Source: Saprospiraceae bacterium (GTDB lineage: Bacteria > Bacteroidota > Bacteroidia > Chitinophagales > Saprospiraceae). From it: a DNA stretch of 44,545 nt. A model generated the notes under the pieces. It was not told where the DNA came from and made no database searches. It worked only from the letters and a program-made list of their open reading frames with translations. Position 1 is the stretch's first letter. Each line of letters opens with the position of its first letter. Both the position numbers and the translations under genes were made by a program. This document shows positions 1-6,475 of this stretch, one piece after another. The DNA is taken from contig JANWVR010000030.1 of NCBI GenBank assembly GCA_025056735.1, forward strand, positions 1 through 44,545, in the 5' to 3' direction.

Positions 1-465
1 GACGAGGGCAAACCAGTGTTTCTCAAAGGGTTTGTGTTTGAAAAAAACGGCAGCTCCTTGCCCTGGCAAAAGGCCCTACAAGCTTTACAATTCGGCGCTG
101 AGCGTACCTACGGTTGGGGCGCAGTAGAACTAGTGCGCTGTATGCCCACCGAAACAGTTGGTTGGAGCCATCAGGACTGTGTGCAAACGACGTTCAACCT
201 GGAGGGCGAAAAGGTGGTCGTACAGACGCGTGAGAATGGATATCTTTTAGCCCATGCTCACGCTTGTGCTAATACCATTGTGGGCAACATAGAGCCGCTG
301 GTTGGGCGCGAATGGCGCTCCAACTCGAAGCAGGGTTTTCGGTACGCTGGCCAGCACATCGAAGTAGATGGTGTACTTTATGCTCCCGGCAGCCGAGTTC
401 AGTCGAAGACGTCTTTTGCTACAGGCTCCTTCGGCCTTTGGGAGCTCTACAAGTTCAGCGGCTAA
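1..465 (+). CDS. RAMP-superfamily CRISPR-associated protein, C-terminal part (5' partial)
   Basis: The frame is open from the first base of the window, so the gene begins upstream; the GTG at 16 is probably internal. The visible 154 residues carry a glycine-rich stretch, GAERTYGWG, preceded by a predicted helix (LPWQKALQAL). This is the pattern of the G-loop that follows a helix in RAMP (Cas5/Cas7-fold) subunits of type III CRISPR complexes. About 110 further residues follow, including PLVGREW and APGS, which I take as part of the same protein. RAMP subunits bind crRNA or target RNA in Csm/Cmr effector complexes in the cytoplasm. Which subunit this is cannot be told without the N-terminal half. 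It ends with TAA, overlapping the 3' end of the convergent next gene by 11 bp. The family call rests on the G-loop and on general resemblance; another RAMP-like repeat-associated protein is possible. Confidence 0.55.
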   Translation, partial: DEGKPVFLKGFVFEKNGSSLPWQKALQALQFGAERTYGWGAVELVRCMPTETVGWSHQDCVQTTFNLEGEKVVVQTRENGYLLAHAHACANTIVGNIEPLVGREWRSNSKQGFRYAGQHIEVDGVLYAPGSRVQSKTSFATGSFGLWELYKFSG

Positions 466-1117
466 ACCACCCACTCAAAAACACCCCCTTCTTCTCCATC
501 CCTACGCGCTGGGCCAGGAACTCGAACGAGCCGCTGACGGCGCCGGTGCGGGCGTTGAACTTTTCGAGCGTGGCGATGCCGTCGAAGGCATCGAAGGTCT
601 CCCATTCGTTGGGGCCGCGGAAGATTTGCACAGCGGCACTCAGTCGCAATGGTGCATAGGTGTCTAACTCGTCCGTAACTGTGATGACGGGTGGAGCGGC
701 TAAATGCCGCTTCGTCAGGCCCGCCATGACCAAGTAGATGCGGTGGTCGCGGCCTGTAGAGTCCGTCCAGGTCAGGTTGATGTGCAGGGATAGCGGGTCG
801 TCGTCGGGCGTTTCATCAATCAGTTGCACGCCGGAGGTCCAGAACGGCTCCTGAGCCATGTACGTCTGCTTGCCCAGGATGTTGTCGTAGTAGCGCCACC
901 ACAAGAGGTTGACGGACACCGGTTTCTGAGTGTTCATCGGTAGGGCGTGCTGGCCGTAGGTGAGCGATACGCCATCTACGCGCATTCGGCAGGTGGTGCA
1001 AGATAGATTAAAGGTGTCGCTAACGCCTTCCGGGACGAGGGTTTGGGATGAGGCAGGGACGACGGCAGCAGCGATGAGCAGGAGTAAAAACAGCGGCATG
1101 CGGGTCAGGGCTGGCAT
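455..1117 (-). CDS. secreted protein of unknown function
   Basis: A 220-residue product. I chose the ATG at 1117 because it gives a normal signal peptide (MPALTRMPLFLLLLIAAAVVPASSQ, cut near SSQ); the frame stays open upstream, but those residues look unnatural, and an ATG at 1099 is the alternative. The mature protein is beta-rich with two nearby cysteines (SCTTC) soon after the signal. Its C-terminal part (RTGAVSGSFEFLAQ, then a short strand rich in G and F) resembles small Bacteroidota envelope proteins of the DUF6252 type, but I cannot assign it firmly. It lies downstream of the PDZ gene on the same strand, beyond a strong terminator, so it is probably transcribed separately. No function is proposed. 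Confidence 0.7.
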   Translation of the reverse strand: MPALTRMPLFLLLLIAAAVVPASSQTLVPEGVSDTFNLSCTTCRMRVDGVSLTYGQHALPMNTQKPVSVNLLWWRYYDNILGKQTYMAQEPFWTSGVQLIDETPDDDPLSLHINLTWTDSTGRDHRIYLVMAGLTKRHLAAPPVITVTDELDTYAPLRLSAAVQIFRGPNEWETFDAFDGIATLEKFNARTGAVSGSFEFLAQRVGMEKKGVFLSGWFSR

Positions 1118-1232
1118 GTGTCGTATTGGGCGCAGTGCAAACTCGTTTGTGCACGCAACTGCGAAGAGTAAATGAAAAAGTATGCGCACAAAAATGCAGC
1201 AGCGGCCCTCATATGCTGCTGTAAACGGATGT

Positions 1233-1276
1233 AAAAAATTGCCCTGCCGTTCCCTCATGGGCGCAGGCAGGGCAAT
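1233..1276 (-). terminator. rho-independent terminator of the PDZ-protein gene
   Basis: A perfect 11-bp inverted repeat (ATTGCCCTGCC at 1238-1248 with GGCAGGGCAAT at 1266-1276, 17-nt loop). Read on the minus strand it is followed by six T. It lies 22 bp after the stop codon of the PDZ gene. Confidence 0.85.
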
Positions 1277-1297
1277 GAACGAGCCAACCAGCGGCCC

Positions 1298-2740
1298 TTA
1301 CTGCAGCACGATACGCTCGGTGAAGAGGCGGTCGCCCTGCTGCACGACGAGCAGGAGCGTGCCTTTGGCGAATTCTTTCAGGTCGAATTGCTGGTGGTAT
1401 TGGCCGCTGAAGGCGTTGAGTTCCTCGCGGAAGAGCTGGCGTCCGGACAGGTCGAGCAGCAACACAGTGGTCGGCTTAGGCGCTGTGCGAAACTCTACGG
1501 TTACGAGGCCAGTTGTTGGGTTTGGGTAGGCGCGAAAGCCTTCCAAGACCAACAGGTGGCCGGCCACGGCTTCAGGCAACGGGCTGATTTGTGGAATGTC
1601 GCCGTCGGTCGGGTTGCGCAGGACGATAGGCGGGCGCTTTTCGCCCGGACGCACCGGCGGCGCCACGGTCGAGCGGTCGCGGCAGGGCTGGAGCGAGACT
1701 TCCACTTGCTGCGGTTTCCCATTGCGTAGATAGTAAACCGTCACGCGATCGCCCGGCTTGTAGCCGGCAATGACGTCCCACAGCTCATCGTGGTCTTTAA
1801 CCGTCTTCGTGTTGATAGCCGTAATGATGTCGCCCTCTTTCATGCCCGCATCGCGCGCCGCCGAACGCGCGGTAAAAGACGTAATGTTGGCTCCGCGCAC
1901 GGTGTTAGGCGCGCCGACCTCCAGATAACTGCTGGTATAAACGCCCAAACAGGCCTCCTTCTCGCGAAAGCGGTTCACCTCTACCTGCACGCGCGGCTTG
2001 CGACGCTCCGCCGGGGCATCCACGATTTTGCTGTCTAAAGGCACTACGAGGATATGGTCTTTCCTGCCGCGCTGATAGCGGATGGGAATGCGCTGGCCAG
2101 GTTGGGTTTTCTTCATCAGGCGCTCCAGTTCTTCCCAATTGTGCAGCGGATGGTCGTCTATGCTCAAAAGAATGTCGCCTTTTTTCAGACCGGCGCGTTC
2201 GGCCGCCGTACCGGGCAAGACATCAATAGGCACCCCTTGTGTCTTAGGGTCGTCGCCTTCGAGCGGGCTAACGCCCAGATAGCCTTGCGTACGCGGGCGC
2301 GGGCGGCCCTCCAAATCGCGCAGAACCCGGCCAACTTCGCCCTCCTCTGGATCAAAGATGCGTTCCAACTCTTTGCCTACCTCCTCTACCTCCCGGCCCA
2401 ATTCCTCGCCAATAGCCTTCCAGTCCACTTCTTCCAATCGCCGAAGCACTTCGTCCAATTGCTCGCGTACTTCCGGCAAAGGCGTCTCTATGACGCGCAC
2501 CTCTATGCGCACGCTGTCGGAGCCTTGCGAACGGCGATAGGCCTCGATGTCAAACTTTTCGGCGCCAGGGCCCTTTTTCACGATAGTTTCTATGGTCTCG
2601 GTGCCGTCGGGTTCGATGACGCGCTTGGTGATGATGATTTGCTTCTCCTTTTCGCCTTTGGGCGCAGGTTTCTGCTGAGCCAGAACAGGGGCGGCGGCCA
2701 GGACAAGGGCTACAACCGCCGGAGTAATCCATGTTTTCAT
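1298..2740 (-). CDS. secreted PDZ-domain protein with T9SS C-terminal sorting domain
   Basis: A 480-residue product with signal peptide MKTWITPAVVALVLAAAPVLAQQ. Residues about 75-140 are acidic and helical. Two PDZ modules follow: the first about 150-225 (GYLGVSPLEGDD, then AERAGLKKGDILLSIDD), the second about 260-350 (ACLGVYTS, then AARDAGMKEGDIITAIN). After a proline-rich linker the last 80 residues form a type A T9SS sorting domain (FRAYPNPTTGLVTVEF and a terminal KGTLLLVVQQGDRLFTERIVLQ). The protein should cross the inner membrane by Sec, cross the outer membrane by T9SS, and be released or anchored at the surface. There is no protease domain, so it is not a DegP/HtrA enzyme; the PDZ modules probably bind peptide C-termini. 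The gene ends in a strong terminator. The N-terminal and sorting-domain calls are firm; the biological role is unknown. Confidence 0.9.
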   Translation of the reverse strand: MKTWITPAVVALVLAAAPVLAQQKPAPKGEKEKQIIITKRVIEPDGTETIETIVKKGPGAEKFDIEAYRRSQGSDSVRIEVRVIETPLPEVREQLDEVLRRLEEVDWKAIGEELGREVEEVGKELERIFDPEEGEVGRVLRDLEGRPRPRTQGYLGVSPLEGDDPKTQGVPIDVLPGTAAERAGLKKGDILLSIDDHPLHNWEELERLMKKTQPGQRIPIRYQRGRKDHILVVPLDSKIVDAPAERRKPRVQVEVNRFREKEACLGVYTSSYLEVGAPNTVRGANITSFTARSAARDAGMKEGDIITAINTKTVKDHDELWDVIAGYKPGDRVTVYYLRNGKPQQVEVSLQPCRDRSTVAPPVRPGEKRPPIVLRNPTDGDIPQISPLPEAVAGHLLVLEGFRAYPNPTTGLVTVEFRTAPKPTTVLLLDLSGRQLFREELNAFSGQYHQQFDLKEFAKGTLLLVVQQGDRLFTERIVLQ

Positions 2741-2834
2741 AGAAAAGTCTGTTTTTGAAAAAATGCTATAGTAAAGCCAAGGGTCAAGGACAACGCACGA
2801 GGGCGAGGGTTGCGCGGCGCCGGCGTTGAATTTT

Positions 2835-2852
2835 GCCGAACTGGAGTTCGGC
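2835..2852. repeat. short palindrome, first of a pair (REP-like)
   Basis: GCCGAACT and AGTTCGGC are exact complements separated by GG. The palindrome is followed by GTTAC, as is the second palindrome 17 bp further on. It lies between two minus-strand genes. It may be a dispersed palindromic element or part of an RNA hairpin. Confidence 0.55.
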
Positions 2853-2869
2853 GTTACGAGGGCGCCCTG

Positions 2870-2889
2870 CGGCCAAACAAGTTTGGCCG
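2870..2889. repeat. short palindrome, second of a pair, abutting a stop codon
   Basis: CGGCCAAAC and GTTTGGCCG are exact complements around a 2-nt centre. The following GTTAC contains, on the minus strand, the TAA stop codon of the VWA gene. It could act as a hairpin stabilising or ending that mRNA, although no T-run follows. Confidence 0.55.
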
Positions 2890-4914
2890 TTACAGGATGA
2901 CGAGCACTTTGCCGCTTTGTATTTCGCTACCGCGCCAGATGCGCAGGGTGTAGGCGCCGGGCGGTAGGTCGTTGACGGCCACAGGGTGTACGCCTGCGGG
3001 CAGCGCGCCTAAGTCGCGGGCGGCCCGGCCTTCGGCATTGTAGAGCGTTACTTTCGTGGCCTCGAAGGGCAGTTCCAGCGTAAAGCGTTCTTTGGCAGGG
3101 TTGGGGTAGTAGAGTGCGGGCTGTGTGGCCTTCACCGGGCTTTGCGGGTCGGGTTGTGTCTGAAAGGCTACGGGCGTTTTGCCGTCGTCGCAGTTGGGTG
3201 TGCTGACGTATTCGCCGATGACGCGCACGAGCAGGTCGTTGAGGAATTCTATTTTGTAAACGTCGGCAGTAGGCGCCAGATGCTTTCCGCCGATGCCCGA
3301 GTGGTCGGTCAGGAACAGGTAGGAGCCGTTGGTGGCCAGCCCGAAGAATTTCATCAGAAACTCGGTGTCTTTCTGGATGCCGCTGCAGGTGATGGGCACG
3401 ATGCGGATACCTCGGCGGGCGGCTTCGCGGATACTGCGCTGGAGGCTCTGAATGACTTCGGGCCGCTGGTGCGGGCTGGCGTCGAGCACCAAAAAGCAGA
3501 TGCGCGCCACAGCGTCGCGGCTCCAGGGCTGGCGCAGCGTTTCCTCCAGGGCGCTGTGTACGGCCTCGGGATAATCGCCGCCGCCGTCGGCGTATTGGCG
3601 GCTTATGTAGTCCACTGTTTTGGAAATGTCGCGGTTGAGGGCGCTGCTTTTGACCAAGTACTCGTCGCCTTCGTCGCGGTAAAAGACACTGCCCATGCGC
3701 AGGTCGAGGTCTGGGAAGCGCCTTTGCACGCGCCCGATGACGTCGAGCAGTTCGGTTTTCAGATAGTCAATTTCGTCGCCCATGCTGCCGGTGGCGTCCA
3801 CCGTCCAGACGATATCCACGGTGCGAGCGTGACGACATTCTCGTTTGATTTTGTGCAGGTTAATGCCGTTTTCAAACGGTTTGGGCGTGCCTAAGGCGTG
3901 CGTTTTGCCGTCCACATCGGCGACGACTTTGAGCGGCGCCTCGGCAGGCTTTTCTCCAAACAGGCTTTCCCATAGTTCGGCCTGTCCGGTGTTGGAGGTG
4001 CGGGCTTCCCAGAGGGTGGCGCCATGGCGGTCGAGCAGGCGCACGGGCACGTCGCTGAGCGGCATGCCGGCCTCGTTTTGCAGCAGCACAGAGTAGCGGC
4101 GTCGGGGGTAGAACTGGTAAGTTTTCTGGTGTTGCTCGATTTCGCCGTCGCGCAGCAAGTCCACCCAATGGGTGTTCCAGTTGTGCAGGTCGTTCCATTC
4201 GCCGGCGGTCAGCTGGCCGGCGCGGTCGGCGCCGGGCATTGGGCGGCGCGTGCGCGTGGGGCGGTCTGGGGGCGTCGGAGTAGTCGGTATGACAGCGGGT
4301 TGAGAAGCGCCCGCAGAGAGAGGCGCAGCGAGCTTGGCAGCAGGCACCACCAGCTCGCCAGACTCTTCGTCGGCAGATGAGGCCGGCGTTTCCACCGCTC
4401 GCATCATTACTCGGGCGTCTACGTCTCGGCGTCTCAGGGCCAGGGCGTCTTTTCGAGCGCGCCCGGTGTACATCTTTCGTTCCTCTCCAGACGGGGCAAG
4501 GACGGGGTTATGGCCCGTCGGCAGGTCGTCGTTTTGAAACAGCGCCGGCTGGTAACGCACCGTAACCGACTCTGTCAAACCGGGCAATGCGGGCTCGAGG
4601 GGCACAGTGCGCAGGTCTATCTTCCGGTCTTTGCTGACGGGTACATGCGTCAGGCGAAGGTGGGTAAATCCCTCGTGTACGATTTCTACAGTGTATGTTC
4701 CTGGCGAAACCTGGGCGCAGAACTTACCTTCGGCATCGGTTGCTAAGGAGGCGATGCGGGCTGTATCCTGCCAGACGTGCACCGTCGCCTTCGCTATCGG
4801 CTGGCCGTCGTTATCGGTGATGCGGGCACAAATTTGGGCGGCGTCGTTCCGGGCAAAATGCCAGTTGGCGCCGACGAATAACAGGAGGAGCAGGACTAAG
4901 GAAGCGTTTTTCAT
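2890..4914 (-). CDS. secreted VWA-domain protein with N-terminal carboxypeptidase-regulatory-like domain and T9SS sorting domain
   Basis: A 674-residue product. The ATG at 4914 is chosen because it starts a signal peptide (MKNASLVLLLLLFVGANWHFA); the upstream in-frame extension is not signal-like. Domains in order: a CnaB/carboxypeptidase-regulatory beta-sandwich about residues 28-110 (ARITDNDGQPIAKATVHVW), a low-complexity T/P/R linker to about 230, a second sandwich-like region about 275-345, a von Willebrand A domain about 365-565 with the MIDAS motif DATGSMGDE near residue 372, and a type A T9SS sorting domain in the last 75 residues (YYPNPAKERFTLEL, then GAYTLRIWRG). VWA domains with MIDAS bind metal and protein ligands, so a surface adhesion or binding role is plausible. 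The gap to the downstream PDZ gene is about 150 bp, so the two may be cotranscribed. Confidence 0.88.
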   Translation of the reverse strand: MKNASLVLLLLLFVGANWHFARNDAAQICARITDNDGQPIAKATVHVWQDTARIASLATDAEGKFCAQVSPGTYTVEIVHEGFTHLRLTHVPVSKDRKIDLRTVPLEPALPGLTESVTVRYQPALFQNDDLPTGHNPVLAPSGEERKMYTGRARKDALALRRRDVDARVMMRAVETPASSADEESGELVVPAAKLAAPLSAGASQPAVIPTTPTPPDRPTRTRRPMPGADRAGQLTAGEWNDLHNWNTHWVDLLRDGEIEQHQKTYQFYPRRRYSVLLQNEAGMPLSDVPVRLLDRHGATLWEARTSNTGQAELWESLFGEKPAEAPLKVVADVDGKTHALGTPKPFENGINLHKIKRECRHARTVDIVWTVDATGSMGDEIDYLKTELLDVIGRVQRRFPDLDLRMGSVFYRDEGDEYLVKSSALNRDISKTVDYISRQYADGGGDYPEAVHSALEETLRQPWSRDAVARICFLVLDASPHQRPEVIQSLQRSIREAARRGIRIVPITCSGIQKDTEFLMKFFGLATNGSYLFLTDHSGIGGKHLAPTADVYKIEFLNDLLVRVIGEYVSTPNCDDGKTPVAFQTQPDPQSPVKATQPALYYPNPAKERFTLELPFEATKVTLYNAEGRAARDLGALPAGVHPVAVNDLPPGAYTLRIWRGSEIQSGKVLVIL

Positions 4915-4986
4915 AGAACCAATGTGTTGTTTGTGGTGAGCGGAAACGCTCTTCAGATGTAGCGGCAGGCAAAATTGCATAAACCT

Positions 4987-5916
4987 TTAACGCAGCAAGC
5001 GCTTGCCTATGCGCCATAGTAGCGACCACTCTTTTTGCACCCGGAAATAGGGCTGCGGCTGACCGCCCAGTTGGCGGCGCACGCGCTCGATAGCGGGCAG
5101 CATGCTGCCTAAAAAATCGAAGGTCGGCACGCGCAGCTCTTCTAAGGCGAAGCGCATGGCTTCCCAGGCCAGCAGGATGCCCGCGCCCGACGCGCGCAAG
5201 ACGGGGTCTTCGCCGGCCAACAGGTAATAGGCCGAGCGCTCGTCCCAGATGACGTAAGCCACAGCGTGCGGCGCACCCGTATCGCGGTCAATAGCCCAAA
5301 ACATTTCGCGGCAGCTCCGTGCGGCGAGTGCCTGGTCTAAACGCTCCAGCAGGGCCAACGAAAACGGCGCCCGCAACCCCTGGCGCTCATAGGAGCGGTT
5401 GTGTACCTCGTAAAAATACCGCAAGTCGCCCCCGCGGCGTATTTCCACCTGGGCTGCCGCTTTGGGCAGTTTGCCGTTGCGGTAGTCGGGCGCCAGATTG
5501 GCCCGCAACAAAGCCAGATTGGTGAGCGCCACTGTGTAAGAGTAGCGCGTCGTCTGCCGAAAGCCCGCCCAATAGAACGGAAGCCAGTTGGCGGCAGTGT
5601 AATGAAAGTCCTGTTCAAAGGCCGCTAACGGCGGTAAATCCGCAACTAATGCGCGCAACAGCGGCATTTCACGCCGCACCGAGCGATATTCAGGCAGCAC
5701 ATACGGCCCCATGAAGCGGCATAGCAGCGGCATGGCCACGTATTGCCAGTGGAATTTCTTTTTGATAAAAAACGGCAACACCCCCACTACCTCATTGCCG
5801 TGGTAAGCCAGCGCCGCTGACCAATGCCCTGGGCCACAAACAGCGTCCAAATAGTAAGGCCTCAAAAAAACAGGCAAGTCGGGCGCTTTTTCAGCAAAAT
5901 GGAAGTAAGGAAGCAC
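4987..5916 (-). CDS. GNAT-family acetyltransferase (FemAB/BioF2-like)
   Basis: About 309 residues if started at GTG 5916, the last start codon outside the repeat array. The frame stays open back to 6150, but those 78 extra residues are a translation of heptamer repeats (HFPL/TFHF strings), so they are unlikely to be native. The N-terminal part (LPVFLRPYYLDAVCG, then VGVLPFFIKKK and MPLLCRFMGPYVLPEY) and the C-terminal part (YEVHNRSYERQG, then AVAYVIWDERSAYYLLAGED and ILLAWEAMRFA) match the double-GNAT arrangement of Acetyltransf_6/FemAB-like enzymes that transfer acyl or aminoacyl groups to amino sugars, lipids or peptides. The substrate is not evident. The repeat element ends 2 bp upstream of the chosen start, so the original promoter and perhaps the original start may have been displaced. 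Confidence 0.75.
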   Translation of the reverse strand: MLPYFHFAEKAPDLPVFLRPYYLDAVCGPGHWSAALAYHGNEVVGVLPFFIKKKFHWQYVAMPLLCRFMGPYVLPEYRSVRREMPLLRALVADLPPLAAFEQDFHYTAANWLPFYWAGFRQTTRYSYTVALTNLALLRANLAPDYRNGKLPKAAAQVEIRRGGDLRYFYEVHNRSYERQGLRAPFSLALLERLDQALAARSCREMFWAIDRDTGAPHAVAYVIWDERSAYYLLAGEDPVLRASGAGILLAWEAMRFALEELRVPTFDFLGSMLPAIERVRRQLGGQPQPYFRVQKEWSLLWRIGKRLLR

Positions 5917-5918
5917 GG

Positions 5919-5936
5919 AATTAAAAGTGAAAAGTG
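5919..5936 (+). repeat. left inverted copy of an 18-bp end repeat
   Basis: AATTAAAAGTGAAAAGTG occurs here on the plus strand and again, exactly, on the minus strand at 6455-6472. The two copies bracket the four-helix-bundle gene in inverted orientation. The sequence is low in complexity, so coincidence cannot be fully excluded. Confidence 0.6.
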
Positions 5937-6035
5937 GAAAGTGGAAAGTGGAAAGTGGAAAGTGGAAAGTGAAAAGTGGAAAATGAAAAATGAAAAATGG
6001 AAAGTGGAAAGTAGAAATTATAAAGTGAAAAATTG
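5924..6035 (+). repeat. heptanucleotide tandem array, 16 units, consensus AAAGTGG
   Basis: The stretch divides without gaps into 16 consecutive 7-mers: AAAGTGG (seven copies), AAAGTGA, AAAATGA, AAAATGG and a few diverged units (AAAGTAG, AAATTAT, AAAATTG) at the right end. Two more heptamers (AAAATTA, AAAATGG) lie near 6056-6069. A 7-nt unit shifts reading frame on copy-number change. Comparable heptamer arrays (STRR sequences) are known from heterocystous cyanobacteria. Confidence 0.9.
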
Positions 6036-6083
6036 GGGGTGTTGGCGAAGAATTAAAAATTAAAAATGGAGGGTGTGTCGGCA

Positions 6084-6443
6084 CTATGGCTTTTGATTCT
6101 TTTTGGCCGTTTTCAATGTAGCGACCAGCATGGCTATCAGTTCTTTGCATTCGGCGTTTAGGAGGTCGAAGGTCTTTTGATCTATGTAATCGGTGTCTTT
6201 TAAGATAGAGAGCCAGTACTCGGTCTCGCTGGCTTCTTTTAGGGCAATTCCCATTTTATGGATAAAATCGGCCTTGCTGTGCCCAAATTCAGCCTCGCGG
6301 ATTAGCGCGCCGATGGCGGTTCCACTTCGCAAAACTTGCCTACTCAACACAAACTCCCTTTTGTCCATCTGCAGATGATGCGACATTTTCACGATCCGGA
6401 TGGCAAAGGCATAACTCCTGTCCTTCAATGGGTTATCCTTCAT
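6084..6443 (-). CDS. four-helix-bundle protein (S23/IVS-encoded and Avd-like family)
   Basis: A 119-residue, mostly helical protein. The hallmark motifs of the TIGR02436/S23 family are present: KDRSYAFAIRIVKM in helix 1, LSRQVLRSGTAIGALIREAEFG between helices 1 and 2, DFIHKMGIALKEASETEYWLSIL across helices 2 and 3, and a final helix ending LVATLKTAKKNQKP. Relatives are encoded in intervening sequences of 23S rRNA genes (Leptospira and others), and the fold is shared with Avd, the accessory protein of diversity-generating retroelements; both are basic and bind nucleic acid. Neither 23S rRNA nor a reverse transcriptase is present here. The ATG at 6443 lies inside a heptamer repeat unit (AAAATGA on the minus strand), so the repeat supplies the start codon. 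A longer in-frame start at 6536 would run into the Omp85 gene and translate the repeats, so I rejected it. Confidence 0.85.
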   Translation of the reverse strand: MKDNPLKDRSYAFAIRIVKMSHHLQMDKREFVLSRQVLRSGTAIGALIREAEFGHSKADFIHKMGIALKEASETEYWLSILKDTDYIDQKTFDLLNAECKELIAMLVATLKTAKKNQKP

Positions 6444-6472
6444 TTTTAATTTTTCACTTTTCACTTTTAATT
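6441..6472 (-). repeat. heptamer array (4 units) at the four-helix-bundle gene start
   Basis: On the minus strand the sequence reads AAAGTGA, AAAGTGA, AAAATTA, AAAATGA, in phase with the same heptamer code as the array at 5924-6035. The outer 18 bp (6455-6472) are the exact inverted copy of 5919-5936. The last unit contains the ATG of the four-helix-bundle gene. Confidence 0.75.
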
Positions 6473-6475
6473 TCT

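Larger units (their letters stand above)
5919..6472 (-). mobile_element. candidate compact element: four-helix-bundle gene with inverted heptamer-repeat ends
   Basis: This is an inferred unit of 554 bp. An 18-bp inverted end repeat (5919-5936 and 6455-6472) encloses a 16-unit heptamer array, two further heptamers near 6056-6069, the four-helix-bundle gene, and a short heptamer array at its start. It fits exactly between the start of the GNAT gene and the stop of the Omp85 gene. No transposase is encoded and no target-site duplication is visible, so mobility is only a hypothesis. The gene looks richer in AT than the surrounding genes. Confidence 0.4.

Noticed and set aside
3142-3894. Antisense frame of 250 codons under the VWA gene
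   Set aside because: Composition follows the opposite strand and no signature was seen; the VWA domain is clear on the minus strand.
5924-6035. CRISPR array
   Set aside because: The repeats are contiguous 7-mers with no spacers; no 25-40 bp repeats with unique spacers were found anywhere in the window.
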